DNA of 64,000 nucleotides from Phyto melanocephala (GCA_941918925.1 OW799237.1:72551126-72615125), one strand, 5' to 3'; shown: positions 55,601-62,948, counted from the stretch's first letter. A program made the numbers and translations. Notes: a model not told the origin generated them from the sequence alone.

Positions 55601-57154
55601 TGTGTGCTGAAAGGCAGCAACATGATTCTGGTTTCTTGTTGGTTTCTCAGGGTGTCGTAATTGTGCGTGTACCTCTAAGTGGAAAAAATGTACGACCCAT
55701 TTCGGTAGCTTCCATGGCCATCGGTTTGGATAAGGATTGTGTTGAGGGACGCATTTACTGGGGTGACATCTCAGCCAAGAAAATTGTCAGTGCCAAGTAT
55801 GATGGTAGCGATATTAAACCATTTATAACTGAGGGTAAGTTTTGTTGAAATTTATAAAAAAAAAAAAAACTAAGAAAAATCGCTGAAAACCAACAAACAA
55901 AAAGCAACTAATACCAGAAACTAGATGTCTTAAGTGCTTTAAGATTTTTGATAACACCTTAGTTTGTGTCGTCAGAAAATTGGACACGTAACGAAAATTT
56001 CGTCAGCGATGCTAGTTACCTATGATAATGTAATGTTTATTAATTTCTAATCCTTTTTTTTTGTTTAAGCAGATATTGAATCACCTGAGGGCATTGCTAT
56101 TGATAGCATTTCTAGACGCATTTACTGGACCGATTCTGTTAAGGACACTATTGAAGTGGCCAGCTTGGAAGATCCCACTCTTCGAGCTGTTATAATAAAC
56201 AAAAATCTAGTTAATCCACGTGGCATTGCTGTCGATCCTTATAGAGAGTAAGATATGTAACGATATGTACACATCGTTGGTCACAAATAGAAAGGCCTTA
56301 ACGCAAATTATTGTAATTTTACAAGAGAAGGTAAAAGCATAACGGAAACTGCATTATTATAATGTAATTTCTTTTGTAAAATTGCTTGTAAAATTTGATA
56401 CTATTGCGTTAAATTTTTGTGTCGAGATGTATTTGTGTGAAATCACTGAAAAACTCAATTTCGTAAAAAATACATATTAAAGCCATTTTACTTGTGACCG
56501 TCGATATGTTGATAGATTGCTAACATCTGTTGTTTTTTTTAGAAAATTATACTGGTCAGATTGGAATCGTGAATCACCCAAAATCGAGGTGTCCGATTTG
56601 GATGGCACAGGACGTATGCTGTTGCTGGGAAAAGATAAAGTTACACTGCCAAACTCTTTGGTTGTTATGGAGCGTTCTGGTGAGCTATGCTATGCCGATG
56701 CTGGCACCAAAAAAGTAGAATGTATTGATGCCTATAGCCAACAAATGCGTACCATATCCAATGAATTAACTTATCCATTTGGTTTGTCATTTACTCACAA
56801 CCAATTCTACTGGACCGATTGGACAACGTAAGTGTGATAATTATTTTTGAATTTTTTAGTCTAAAAAAAATCAATTTTAGTAAAAAACTAGAAAGTGTCA
56901 ATACCATGGGTCAGCGTCAGAAGAGCATGCAAATACCGTTTTTCGGCAGTCATAAAATGTATGCCATGACTGCTGTCGAAGATCACTGCCCCCAAATGGA
57001 TAGTCCCTGTCAAATCAACAATGGTGGCTGTTCAGATGCCCGCTTGTGTTTGGTAAATCAAAAAGCCCCCTCCGGCAAAAGTTGCAAATGTACAGCTCTC
57101 TCAAAACTATGCACAGCACCTAATCCTTTCTCATTTGAAAGCCATAGTACTTAA
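28388..57154 (+). CDS. Ndg: Nidogen (entactin), full multi-exon gene
   Basis: Eleven coding exons: 28388-28633, 47699-48001, 48147-48323, 50430-52056, 52129-52271, 52329-52738, 52808-52965, 55580-55834, 56073-56247, 56543-56827, 56881-57154. All junctions are GT-AG with matching phases; the sum is 4053 nt, 1350 residues plus stop. Order: signal peptide (1-31), NIDO domain (about 75-270), EGF (about 290-327), G2F beta-barrel (about 332-550), about ten further EGF modules including a calcium-binding one (DIDEC), a YWTD beta-propeller (about 1035-1270; IYWGD, IYWTD, LYWSD, FYWTD) and a terminal EGF-like module ([14 protein letters not shown]). Secreted; in flies and vertebrates nidogen bridges laminin and collagen IV in basement membranes. 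No thyroglobulin type-1 module was seen. Intron 1 is 19 kb; intron 7 holds a nested gene. Confidence 0.95.
28960..29640 (-). pseudogene. LINE relic with RNase H-like remains
   Basis: Minus-strand frames, with many breaks, give [13 protein letters not shown] and [11 protein letters not shown], as in the RNase H part of I/Jockey-type LINEs, then [13 protein letters not shown] (C-terminal zinc-knuckle region) and a tail reaching about 28910. Heavily decayed. The assignment rests on short motifs only. Confidence 0.45.
29689..30438 (-). mobile_element. TTCGGC/GGGTATA repeat, copy 2
   Basis: Full-length minus-strand copy: TTATACCCTTCACACAGTGA at 29689 to AGATTCGGCACGGCCGAATA and TAGCGCTTTTACTTGTTTT at 30438, with the T-rich low-complexity middle at 30115-30340. 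Confidence 0.75.
30439..31993. other. Ndg intron 1, AT-rich, no gene supported
   Basis: No repeat boundary recognised. A 45-codon frame from 31864 ([10 protein letters not shown]) runs into the hAT insertion and has no supporting features. Confidence 0.4.
32104..32978 (+). mobile_element. Helitron, GGGCGTGGC type, nested in hAT
   Basis: A|TCTATATATATAAAAGTGAA at 32104 to GCAACGCGCGCCGGG...CTAG|T at 32978. (GT)n near the 5' end, then about six internal units. It is the plus-strand equivalent of copy A at 2148-3254. Confidence 0.88.
33160..33690 (+). pseudogene. hAT transposase C-terminal relic
   Basis: Plus-strand frames read [33 protein letters not shown], then with shifts [20 protein letters not shown], a stop, [13 protein letters not shown] and [30 protein letters not shown]...KSKFRN is the hAT dimerisation domain. 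At least three frameshifts or stops break it. A 35-bp duplication (ATACAACAGTTTTATATTGA) precedes it at 33128-33215. Confidence 0.8.
33924..34379. other. Ndg intron 1, AT-rich, nothing recognised
   Basis: Contains ACATACAT-type simple repeats at 34080-34130 and no other identifiable feature. Confidence 0.45.
34380..34822 (-). mobile_element. Helitron relic retaining PIF1-helicase coding sequence
   Basis: The minus-strand 3' end is GCAACGCGCGCCGGGCTTGA plus CTAG at 34380 (followed by T), as in the GGGCGTGGC Helitrons. The 5' end near 34822 is decayed (TATATATAAAAGTTAAACTC). In place of tandem units it carries a piece of helicase coding sequence at 34480-34640. Confidence 0.8.
34480..34640 (-). 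pseudogene. Helitron PIF1-like helicase fragment
   Basis: The minus-strand frame reads [37 protein letters not shown], then RFAGLNL. LAFAxTINKxQGQ is the C-terminal motif of PIF1-type helicases fused to Rep in autonomous Helitrons. The SRV-type motif that should follow is absent. About 55 residues survive. Confidence 0.8.
34823..35432. other. Ndg intron 1, unassigned
   Basis: A frame of about 36 residues at 35125-35230 ([19 protein letters not shown]) looks protein-like but has no family I recognise and no splice context. Otherwise AT-rich. Confidence 0.35.
35433..35993 (-). mobile_element. TTCGGC/GGGTATA repeat, copy 3 (truncated)
   Basis: Minus-strand copy lacking the GGGTATA end; it starts at CAAGCCCCCTGACATCCC and runs through the T-rich middle to TTCGGCACGGCCGAATATAG and CTTACTTGTTTT. 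Confidence 0.7.
35994..37847. repeat. Ndg intron 1: repeat relics
   Basis: 36840-36920 holds the AAATGGCG/GGGCTTGACT repeat motif. 36950-37330 is similar to 59170-59510 (GTGTTGCCGGCT, CATACCAAATACCTA, AACGGAAATTATT, GGCAACCCTAACTGTGAGCC). The rest is AT-rich and unassigned. Confidence 0.45.
37848..37925 (+). CDS. Possible 25-residue membrane microprotein ORF
   Basis: ATG in a strong context (TTAAAAATGG) opens [20 protein letters not shown] and HYTLV, with a hydrophobic stretch that could span a membrane. It lies on the plus strand in Ndg intron 1, without a recognised promoter or homologue. It could equally be chance or a relic exon. Confidence 0.2.
   Translation: MAGVKMWCLCFCGGLAIFLVHYTLV
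37926..39713. other. Ndg intron 1, unassigned
   Basis: AT-rich; ATACATAC simple repeats at 38480-38530. No TIRs or coding sequence could be defended. Confidence 0.4.
39770..39955. mobile_element. Foldback element, about 50-bp arms
   Basis: TATTTTAAATTTTAATCAGG, then CTTGAATTTATATTAACATT, on the left is mirrored on the right (AATGTTAATATGAACTCAAG, then CCTGATTAAAATTTAAAATA), about 47 of 52 bases pairing. The loop is about 80 bp. Confidence 0.7.
40230..40520 (-). pseudogene. Tc1-like transposase C-terminal relic
   Basis: Minus-strand frames give [15 protein letters not shown], then [25 protein letters not shown] (a mutated form of the WPSQSPDLNPIENLW motif carrying the last catalytic acid), [19 protein letters not shown] and [15 protein letters not shown]. 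The catalytic segment is damaged and at least one stop and one frameshift are present. Confidence 0.75.
40521..41935. other. Ndg intron 1, unassigned
   Basis: AT-rich with ACATACAT/ATGTATGT simple repeats (41170-41200, 41770-41800). No gene recognised; a 117-codon minus-strand frame at 41500-41853 has no domain, signal or conservation that I can see. Confidence 0.4.
41936..42761 (+). mobile_element. Helitron, GGGCGTGGC type
   Basis: A|TCTATATATATAAAAGTGAA at 41936 to GTAACGCGCACCGGG...CTAG|T at 42761, with about six internal units, one of them deleted in part at 42360. Confidence 0.88.
42762..43285. other. Ndg intron 1, nothing recognised
   Basis: AT-rich sequence without a supported gene or repeat. 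Confidence 0.45.
43286..43669. mobile_element. MITE with GGGCCAATTCAAAGT ends
   Basis: Left GGGCCAATTCAAAGTGGTTG, right complement GGGCCAATTCAAAGTAGACT. ACT flanks both sides (43283-43285, 43670-43672), a possible 3-bp TSD. The interior has a duplicated CTCTCAGAGAGAAT motif (itself a short palindrome) at 43453 and 43485. A second copy starts at 63940. Confidence 0.7.
43670..44500. repeat. Relic of the AAATGGCG/TTCGGC repeat
   Basis: 43860-44180 runs from ATTAAGAAATTGTTAGACAA to TTTCGGCACGAGCAAATGTA and CACTCTTACTGG, a decayed relative of the TTCGGC family with a different interior. The remainder is unassigned. Confidence 0.5.
44501..44687 (-). mobile_element. tRNA-derived SINE, second locus
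   Basis: Read on the minus strand from 44687: GCCCCGGTAGATTAGTCAGT (A-box-like), ACGGGTTCGATTCCCGCC (B-box-like), ACAGACTCTGAA, a CT-rich body (CTTCTCTTTCTCTTCTATTC), a TCACAAAGGAAC region, and a TACGTACCTACCCTACC tail. The layout and tail match the tandem SINE at 1152-1690. Confidence 0.75.
44688..45304. repeat. Relic of the AAATGGCG/GGGCTTGAC repeat
   Basis: ATATGGGTATCAAATGAAAG, GGGCTTGACTAG, AAATGGCG and GATGGCG motifs recur, ending in AGATTTTGCACGGCCGAATA at about 45165-45185, a TTCGGC terminus relic. Confidence 0.5.
45305..46172 (+). mobile_element. TTCGGC/GGGTATA repeat, copy 4
   Basis: Full-length plus-strand copy: AAACAAGTGCTATATTCGGC to GTGTGAAGGGTATAAAAAAT, with the A-rich middle at 45455-45765. 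It lacks the TAAGAGC after ACAAG found in copy 1. Confidence 0.75.
46173..47698. other. End of Ndg intron 1
   Basis: 46440-46560 holds a 120-bp repeat with a hairpin (GAAACC/GGTTTC) that recurs at 61550-61660. The rest is AT-rich without a supported gene. The intron closes with a T-rich tract before TTACAG at 47698. Confidence 0.45.
47699..48001 (+). CDS. Ndg: Ndg exon 2: NIDO domain
   Basis: 101 codons from TTACAG|ATT to CAG|GTAAGT, phase 0 at both ends. [25 protein letters not shown] and [14 protein letters not shown] are NIDO hallmarks. Confidence 0.93.
48147..48323 (+). CDS. Ndg: Ndg exon 3: NIDO domain
   Basis: 59 codons from TTACAG|GTG to [29 protein letters not shown] and [16 protein letters not shown] continue the NIDO domain. 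Confidence 0.92.
48512..49110 (+). mobile_element. TTCGGC/GGGTATA repeat, copy 5 (older)
   Basis: In Ndg intron 3: TAGTAAGAGTGCTATATTTG and ACCGTGCCGAATCTTATATA, ending CACTGTTAAGGGTATAATAA. The A-rich middle is short and the sequence is more diverged than copies 1, 2 and 4. Confidence 0.7.
49111..50429. other. Rest of Ndg intron 3
   Basis: AT-rich, with a GTATGTAT tract at 49365-49380. No gene or repeat end recognised. Confidence 0.5.
50430..52056 (+). CDS. Ndg: Ndg exon 4: end of NIDO, EGF, G2F, EGF modules
   Basis: A 1627-nt exon starting CTTTTAG|GCC and ending G|GTAAGT (phase 1). It reads through [13 protein letters not shown] (end of NIDO), an EGF ([15 protein letters not shown]), the G2F barrel starting [15 protein letters not shown], then EGF modules including [18 protein letters not shown] and a Thr/Ser/Gln/Pro-rich linker before [15 protein letters not shown]. 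An apparent start at 50514 is GTG inside the exon. Confidence 0.93.
52129..52271 (+). CDS. Ndg: Ndg exon 5: EGF module
   Basis: 143 nt between AACACTAG and GTAAGA; encodes the EGF module [14 protein letters not shown] to [14 protein letters not shown] and the start of the next. Confidence 0.9.
52329..52738 (+). CDS. Ndg: Ndg exon 6: EGF modules
   Basis: 410 nt between TTTCTTAG and GTAAGT; encodes the rest of one EGF ([11 protein letters not shown]), two complete modules ([24 protein letters not shown]) and the first half of another ending SCEPT, finishing two bases into a codon. Confidence 0.92.
52808..52965 (+). CDS. Ndg: Ndg exon 7: EGF modules
   Basis: 158 nt between TTCGCAG and GTAAGT; completes one EGF ([16 protein letters not shown]) and starts another ([14 protein letters not shown]). 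The next exon is 2.6 kb away, beyond the intron with the nested gene. Confidence 0.9.
52966..54170. other. Ndg intron 7, first part
   Basis: No gene supported. Small plus-strand frames here have no recognisable features. Confidence 0.45.
54175..54800 (+). pseudogene. Mariner-like transposase relic
   Basis: AGGGTTGTCCATTTAGCGGT at about 54175 looks like a mariner-type terminus. From 54440, plus-strand frames with shifts give FFSDKS (FSDE region with the second catalytic Asp), [14 protein letters not shown], then PEKVTVGC and FFKDNS; GYVNKxNCRIW...PEKVTVWC is typical of mariner/Tc1-group transposases of flies. Most of the N-terminal part is gone, and a 29-bp micro-MITE sits inside at 54321. 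Confidence 0.65.
54321..54349. mobile_element. 29-bp micro-copy of the CAAGGCATATTTATTC MITE
   Basis: CAAGGCATATTTATTCATAA-TATGCCTTG is flanked by a perfect 8-bp duplication GTTTAGTT (54313-54320 and 54350-54357). Only the outer ends of the family seen at 14833 are left. Confidence 0.8.
54885..54890 (-). terminator. Polyadenylation signal of the nested gene
   Basis: AATAAA on the minus strand about 20 nt beyond the TAG of the nested 172-residue gene. Confidence 0.6.
54912..55430 (-). CDS. Nested intronless gene, putative mitochondrial membrane protein
   Basis: A 172-residue frame lies on the opposite strand inside Ndg intron 7. Its ATG has a favourable context (TTAAAAAATGTT). The N terminus ([20 protein letters not shown]) is hydrophobic with Arg/Lys and no acidic residues, as in mitochondrial presequences. 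The middle is polar ([38 protein letters not shown]), then [20 protein letters not shown] precedes a membrane segment ([16 protein letters not shown]) and a short acidic tail ending EDRGR. AATAAA on the same strand at 54885-54890, about 20 nt past the stop, supports an independent transcript. I do not recognise the family. It has no introns, so it could be an old retrocopy, but no poly(A) scar is obvious. Function unknown. Confidence 0.75.
   Translation of the reverse strand: MFALSLFGRLARFYTYPCSKITFLLPFNCKSCMCNYSSKKSTDINYVHRPPPSAKTAFPSQQQNYIANHLKKSSKALMSKKNPYVPRNIATQYVTPNTNVNATIGSNPKALPHRISTVEGLREFFSHPLTWDRNNGYLNILLGLAIFGYSFCTTCSGEAGSSSKVSYEDRGR
55580..55834 (+). CDS. Ndg: Ndg exon 8: end of EGF, start of YWTD propeller
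   Basis: 255 nt between TTTTTACAG and [15 protein letters not shown] closes the EGF, then [16 protein letters not shown] and [14 protein letters not shown] open the first propeller blades. Confidence 0.92.
56073..56247 (+). CDS. Ndg: Ndg exon 9: YWTD propeller
   Basis: 175 nt between TTTAAGCAG and [26 protein letters not shown] and [12 protein letters not shown] are LDL-receptor class B repeats. Confidence 0.92.
56543..56827 (+). CDS. Ndg: Ndg exon 10: YWTD propeller
   Basis: 285 nt between TTTTTTTTAG and [46 protein letters not shown] and QFYWTDWT are further blades. Confidence 0.92.
56881..57154 (+). CDS. Ndg: Ndg exon 11: end of propeller, terminal EGF, stop
   Basis: 274 nt after [30 protein letters not shown], then [20 protein letters not shown] and a short Cys-containing tail, TAA at 57152-57154. 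The preceding intron is only 53 nt. Confidence 0.92.
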
Positions 57155-57274
57155 GCGTTCTTAGCTATCATTTTGACTAGCTCAAGAAGATAATCTATTT
57201 ATTCAAACGTAACATTTATTTATAATTTTATCTATACATACACGATATAAACGAGAACATAATTCATTCTGTGA

Positions 57275-57280
57275 AATAAA
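57275..57280 (+). terminator. Ndg: Ndg polyadenylation signal
   Basis: AATAAA 121 nt after the stop, followed about 25 nt later by a T/GT-rich element (TTTTTTTTGGTGTATTTTGT), the usual layout of a polyadenylation site. Confidence 0.75.
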
Positions 57281-58054
57281 GTAATAAATTAATTTTTTTT
57301 GGTGTATTTTGTCCCCCTCCATCTAAATGTTTGTGTGCTAAATTTGTGCTCATGTCATTTTTGCTGCTATTTTCATATTTTTTTACAACAATAAAATAAA
57401 TTATTTAAATTAAATTAAAACTAAAGTGTGTGTTATCTAATATTTGCAACAAAAAAAAGTACTACTAGTTCAAGGCTTCTCTTACCGAAAAATATATGTA
57501 GAAAAAACGAGTACATGGTTTGTTTCAATACATTTCTTTATTAATTGATGTTTATTAATGTTTCTTTTCATTGAACAGTTTTTAAAATACTTTAAATTAC
57601 AGTGTTTTTTGCATTGAATTCTTGTTTCATTTTATTACTTTTAGGTTTTAAGTTTAAAGTTAATTTATATTCCAATTTTGAATTTGTATAACTAGTTTTT
57701 GTTTCAGTTTCTATTTTATGGTTTCACTTTTTAATTACTATTTCTAATAAATATTTTTATATTATTTTTTTTTTTTAATTTTTATAATAACTCTGAGCTT
57801 TATATAAATTACCATTTATTTTTATATAATTTATACAATTTTCTTTTTGTATTTCTGTTTTGGGAGGAGGGATTTTATTTAAATAAAAACATAATAAACA
57901 TAAACATTTTTTTAACAATTTAGTTGGTTTTGTTGTCTGATTTTTTGTTTGTTTTAATATTTGTACACGCATTTTTTTCTTACTCAATTAAAATTAGTTT
58001 AATTTTTTTAGATTTTAAATCTTTGATTTTAAGAAATTGTTTTTAGTTAATTTA
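57281..58054. other. Region downstream of Ndg
   Basis: T-rich intergenic sequence. No gene supported. Confidence 0.5.
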
Positions 58055-58183
58055 TGTGCTGTTTTTACAAGCCGATTGAGTGATTGTCTTAGACGATTTA
58101 TGTGTAATTTTTTTTTGATACAATAACAAAATACACATAAATCGTCCAAGACAATCACTTAATCGGCTTGTAAAAACAGCACA
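58055..58183. mobile_element. 129-bp near-perfect hairpin element, TTA-flanked
   Basis: The left arm TGTGCTGTTTTTACAAGCCG, then ATTGAGTGATTGTCTTAGAC and GATTTATGTGT, pairs with the right arm over about 52 bp with two or three mismatches; the loop is about 25 nt of AT-rich sequence. TTA flanks both sides (58052-58054, 58184-58186). This is the form of a very short MITE. If transcribed, it would form a miRNA-like stem. Confidence 0.75.
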
Positions 58184-59880
58184 TTAGAAAACTAATTTAG
58201 TTGGTTGCAATTTTATTTAAATTCTACACAGTGCAAAAATAATGTCTACAAGTCTAGTTTTTGTTTTATAATTTTCATAGATGTTGCAAATTATGTTTGT
58301 ATAAACAATAGGCTGGGGAAACTGTTCTAAGACGGGAAAAAAATCTTTAAAGACTTTTCATAATAAGAAAAATTGGAAATAAAATGTTTAAAAAATTTAA
58401 ATACACATCGATGTCTTAATATAAAAAAGCCTTTATCAATTTATTTTTTTTATATTGCGTTTTTTAACAAACACATTACCCCTCAAAACCACCGCTTTTT
58501 CTATAAAAGCCATCGATATATAAAACACAATTGTGGCAGGTTTGTATGTAAGAGCATAACTTAACCACGGTTTAGCCTATTTCGCTGATTCTCTTTGTAC
58601 CCACCACCAAACAAATGGTGTGGTGGTATATTTGCCTGGTCATTCCGCTCAAGAATGATAGAATATACATACATAGATTGCGTCTTCCCGCGCGTTAAAT
58701 TCAAATTTTCTGCTCATGTCGTGCTAATGACATCAGTCAAACTGTGTTCCTATTGGCTACGTACTGTCCACACCAGCCATCGATTTGTTCGAACAACGAA
58801 CAATTTTTTGTGCGCACATGAATTTGCCTTGTGTGGACTGCTGTTGTCAGAACATTTGTTCGAACAACGATGTCTGATATTAAAAGGCATTTTTTATATG
58901 AAAGAAATAGACGACACATAAAAATAACAACAAAATACGCTTATGTGATACATTTTCTCCATATCAAAGAACATGAACAATTTTTGGACAGTTGCTCTGC
59001 CAACGTTTTCTTCTAGTCTGAACGAATCGATGGCTCGTCTAGACGTAAAGTTAACAATTTCAAAGTACCAGTGATTTTGAGGACAGTGTTGCAAGCTCTA
59101 ATACATAGATTTTTCACAAAGAATTGCAAATTTCATATATAAACCAAACTGGCAATCCATTCTAGTACTCAAACTTCACGCCACCTGTGCTCCTTTTGGC
59201 TAATGATTTCAAAGATCGAAAATTATTTTAATAACAGTGTTGCCAGCTCTCGTACAATGCATACCGAATACCTACAATAATGGAAATTATTTATATTTTT
59301 CTTAATAAAATAAAATTAATTTTAAAAATTTAAAAAAAATTAAGCGAAAATAAAAGGTTTGTATCCTTAGAAATGGGTTTACGTTTAGGTGTTATATTAG
59401 GAAGTATTTTCGCTTAATCGGAATATTTCTACTTGGCAACCCTTACTGTAAGCCAAATACGTCAGCTAATGGGAAATCATGCGCAAGGCGTAATCTTTGG
59501 TTCTATTTTATACCAAAATATTAATTTTGTAAGTCCTGGTTTAATTTTAGGACCATATCGAAAGGTTTGATATTGAAAATAGGCTAAATAGGTATATAAG
59601 AAATAGAGTCATAGCTTGTAATGCAAGAGGAGGTCATAAAAAATAGCTTTCTTTTATAGAATAAAAAGCGATTGCGCCCAAACGCAACAACCCAGAACGA
59701 TAAAATTTCCCAAGTAAAATTCTTAAAAAAATGTAACTCCGAAAATTGCCAAAATCCATACATAACGAAAAGATTTATAGAGTTTGGTCTTTTTTTTAAT
59801 TTAAAACCGTAGTAAAACTGACAGAATTAGACGTACGATTCTGAAAGTTTTCAAGTATTTCTTTTTGATCAATGGATTTG
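58184..59880. repeat. Intergenic repeat relics
   Basis: 58750-58870 has GTCCACACCAGCCATCGATT and TGTGTGGACTGCTGTTGTC with duplicated TTTGTTCGAACAACG (58784 and 58856). 59075-59110 and 59235-59265 repeat CAGTGTTGCNAGCTCT. 59170-59510 is related to 36950-37330. No gene supported. Confidence 0.45.
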
Positions 59881-60500
59881 AAAGACCGGAAAAAAAAACG
59901 GTAACACGCCTACCTCCCAAACAACGCCTTGTTCAAAATTCATATACTATTTTTTCCCTATGGACACAGATTTTTGAGGAATAAATCACTCTATATTGGA
60001 ATGTCTGATTTAAGTTTATTAGCAGAAATTAGTTTGACACGGCCTACTCTAAATCCCACTTCTCACATAACTTAGGTCACTTCGATTGCGTAAGATCCAA
60101 TATGTTTCTTTAAGGTTATGTGGTGTCCAGACTATTCGCGTGAAATTATATTTGTAAAGTAAATAACAGATATAGTTTATTCCGGCCATAATCAAAATTT
60201 CGAAATTAATTTTTTTTGATTTTCTATATAAATAAAAATCAAATGTCGTTTGTTGGTAATCGTAAAATTTAATGTCGGCTGCACGAATTTCGCTAAGTTT
60301 TTAAATGTTTGTAATAGTCTTACTTAGATTTTTAGGGGGAAAAAATTCACCATGACCACTTGTACTTATCCAGCCGAAAACCAATACGATCGTAGCATAT
60401 CGTACAAAAAAACGTATTGTGACATATTTCAGAAACTATTTATAATTGTAAGAGGTTTTAATAAGACATTTAAAAATAATTAGAAATAAACAAATGAGAG
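59881..60500. repeat. Relics: ACACGCC repeat and a Helitron 5' end
   Basis: 59900-60080 resembles the repeat at 11270-11735 (AACACGCCTACCTCCC, ATTAGCAGAAATTAGTTTGA, CACGGCCTACTC). TTTCTATATAAATAAAAATC at 60222 followed by GTCGTTTGTTGG resembles a decayed Helitron 5' end of the 15799 type. Confidence 0.45.
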
Positions 60501-60915
60501 GGCGTGGTACCTCCAAAACAAAGAAAATATAATTTTTGGAATATCTGCAGAACTGTAACTATGGGTACGTTCGTAAATGCAACAGTTGCGCATCACTGCA
60601 GCATAGTAAAAGTACAACGTTCATTAATGCAACCTTTGGCAGCACTTTTAAGCGTCAAAAGTTCGTTTTTGCAAACAGTTGGCAGTGCTGCCGCAAATTT
60701 CTGCAAATATAACAACAGTTAAGTTTCTGATGCAAAAGTGATCGAGTATAAATACAATGGTGAAGTAAGTAGCATTAAACAACAATTAGTTCTTTAAATT
60801 AAATTCGTTTATATTTTTAGTTTTTTATTATATTTTTTTTATTTTAGGAATCAACCTTCTTTTAACTTTTAGTTTATTTCTTATAATCGTTTTATCTTGT
60901 TCCTTATTATTTATA

Positions 60916-60918
<3 letters not shown>

Positions 60919-60974
<56 letters not shown>

Positions 60975-60982
60975 TATTATTA

Positions 60983-61022
<40 letters not shown>
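60919..61022. repeat. (TTA)n microsatellite
   Basis: About 100 bp of TAT/TTA trinucleotide repeat with two TATATT interruptions. Both strands give low-complexity frames, which are not genes. Confidence 0.95.
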
Positions 61023-61267
61023 TTATACTCGGAACTTGCGACAACCTCGAAACTTGCACTGAGCCCGGTTTTCAATACGTGTGGAACAGACTCCCCGCTG
61101 AAGTTTTTCCACCCACTTACAATCTGGAAAAGTTTAAATCGAATGTCCACAAACACTACTCCCTTTCTCCTCCTACCCATAACATATTTTCCTGATACCA
61201 ACACAATGCATGCATGAATAGGGGACATCCCCTGAGTGTTGTATATAAAAAAAAAAAAAAAAAAAAA
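61023..61267 (+). pseudogene. LINE 3' end with poly(A)
   Basis: One plus-strand frame reads VWNRLPAEVFPPTYNLEKFK, then SNVHKHYSL, a C-terminal reverse-transcriptase segment of CR1/RTE/Jockey-type LINEs, followed by a short 3' UTR and a run of about 19 A at 61248-61267. The element is 5'-truncated directly at the (TTA)n tract. Confidence 0.75.
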
Positions 61268-62527
61268 GAATCGAGTTTCTACTTTAATAGCGGAACTCAC
61301 TCTTTGATGCAAACTACCCTTGCAAGTCGTACAGACCGCGCAAGTCTAGTAAACAACTTAACTTTTGCACGACTACAAAAACAAATCACTTGTGCAAACG
61401 AGCATAGCGAAAACCCAGTGCAAAGTAATGCCACACAAATTTGCACAACAGAAACAAAATTAATTTACTTTCAGGATTTAAAATGTCCACAAATTCAATT
61501 TCATCCATTCCGCTAATAAATAAAAGAAAAAGGGTTGTTGTTTGTAAAATTTCGATCTAACTCGTTGCGTGATGAAATCCGTAGCAGATTTCGAAAATGC
61601 ATTCCACTCGGTTAGTGTCGGTAAAAAATACTTTTCCAGATTATTCTTTCATTATCACAATATAAAAATTTTTTGTAAAATAAGAATCTTTAAAAAAAGC
61701 CTGTATAAAAAAAATAAATATTAGTTACTTAATTTTATCATTAATTTGTATACTGGTGCAGCGCCATCTGTTGTAACGTAGGCGTTTTGTTCTGGTAAAA
61801 CTAAAAATTATCAGAAACTGAAATTTTATTGACAGCGTTTAGGAAATTATTTTTTAAAATTAAAAAATTTCGAAAGATATTTGTTGCAATTTGTTTGTAA
61901 ATATCCACTTAGCCTATTGTTCATTTAACATAAATTTGCCCGAAATATACATATATATAATGTGTACTTAAACAGTATCATCTGTTTTACAAATAAGGCC
62001 CTAGATTTAAATTTTGGAAGTTAAAAAATTCTAAATTTAAAATGGTCTTTGACTTTCGTTAAGAACTGAAAAACTTTTTAACATATTTTTCTCAAAAGAA
62101 ATTGTAATTTATAATATTTAATGCTTATATTAGATGACTTGAAAAAATTAGCTTTTGAAAAGAAAAAAGTAAAAGTAAACGTAATAAAGGATCTTCCTTA
62201 ATAATTGTAAAGCATTTTATAATTTACCAAAGCGTTTAACGTTTGTTTTAGCTTATAATATGTGTGTGTGTGTGTGTGTTTTATATATATATATGTATGT
62301 ATTTTTGAATACATTTTGTTCCAATTTAAATCTAATAAATTCAAAACTTAAGTTGTTTTTAACATTTCAAATTAGAGGCAAAACTAAATATATTTTGTTT
62401 TGCCAGTAAATTTTGTTTATTTACATTATTCTTTTAAATCTAAAACTATTAGAATAAATTCATACTTGATTAGCAGAAAGTAAAGTAATAAAAAATATAT
62501 ATAATGTATATGTACATACATAATATA
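61268..62527. other. Intergenic, with one shared 120-bp repeat
   Basis: 61550-61660 matches 46470-46560 (GTAGCNGATTTCGAAAATGC, ATTCCA, ATTATCAC). A (GT)n/(TA)n tract is at 62262-62300. Otherwise AT-rich with no supported gene. Confidence 0.45.
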
Positions 62528-62948
62528 GGCCGACTTCCTAAACGCAAGTTGCAATGCATATTTACAATGCATACACTTCGTAAACGCATATGTAAACTTT
62601 CTAGCAATGTCCAATGTTCCTAATCGTTTGGCAACTCATTTTAAGTATCAGCTGTCAAAATCGCGCATCATTTTTATTTTGTATGCAAACATTAGAGCTG
62701 CAATGGCTGAGTTAGTATTTTCTTTATTTTTAATAAATTATTTTTAATTGATAGAGTTTATTTAAATCACAGACTAATAATTAAACACTTTATATTGCAG
62801 AGACAAAAAGTGGATCCATGAGCGTTCCTAAATGCCGATAAAATGCAAAAAAAATCTCTGCAACGCAAGGTTGCACTTAAGACATGTTTAGCATTGCATA
62901 CGCATTTTTTTAAATTATGAATTGCAACTTTCGTTTAGGAAGTCGGCC
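62528..62948. mobile_element. MITE with GGCCGACTTCCTAAACG ends
   Basis: Left GGCCGACTTCCTAAACGCAA and complement of right GGCCGACTTCCTAAACGAAA match for about 31 bp to TTGCAATNCA. Subterminal GTAAACGCA and TTGCATACGCA motifs repeat inside. Flanks ATAATATA / ATAATGAT are only partly alike, so the TSD is uncertain. 421 bp, non-coding. Confidence 0.75.

Noticed and set aside
58595..59094. Overlapping frames on both strands near 58.6-59.1 kb
   Set aside because: They share duplicated TTTGTTCGAACAACG repeats, have no recognised domain, and overlap one another on opposite strands; repeat DNA is the better explanation.
60897..61312. Long frames rich in Leu or Ile on both strands
   Set aside because: They are translations of the (TTA)n microsatellite joined to LINE sequence in the wrong frame.
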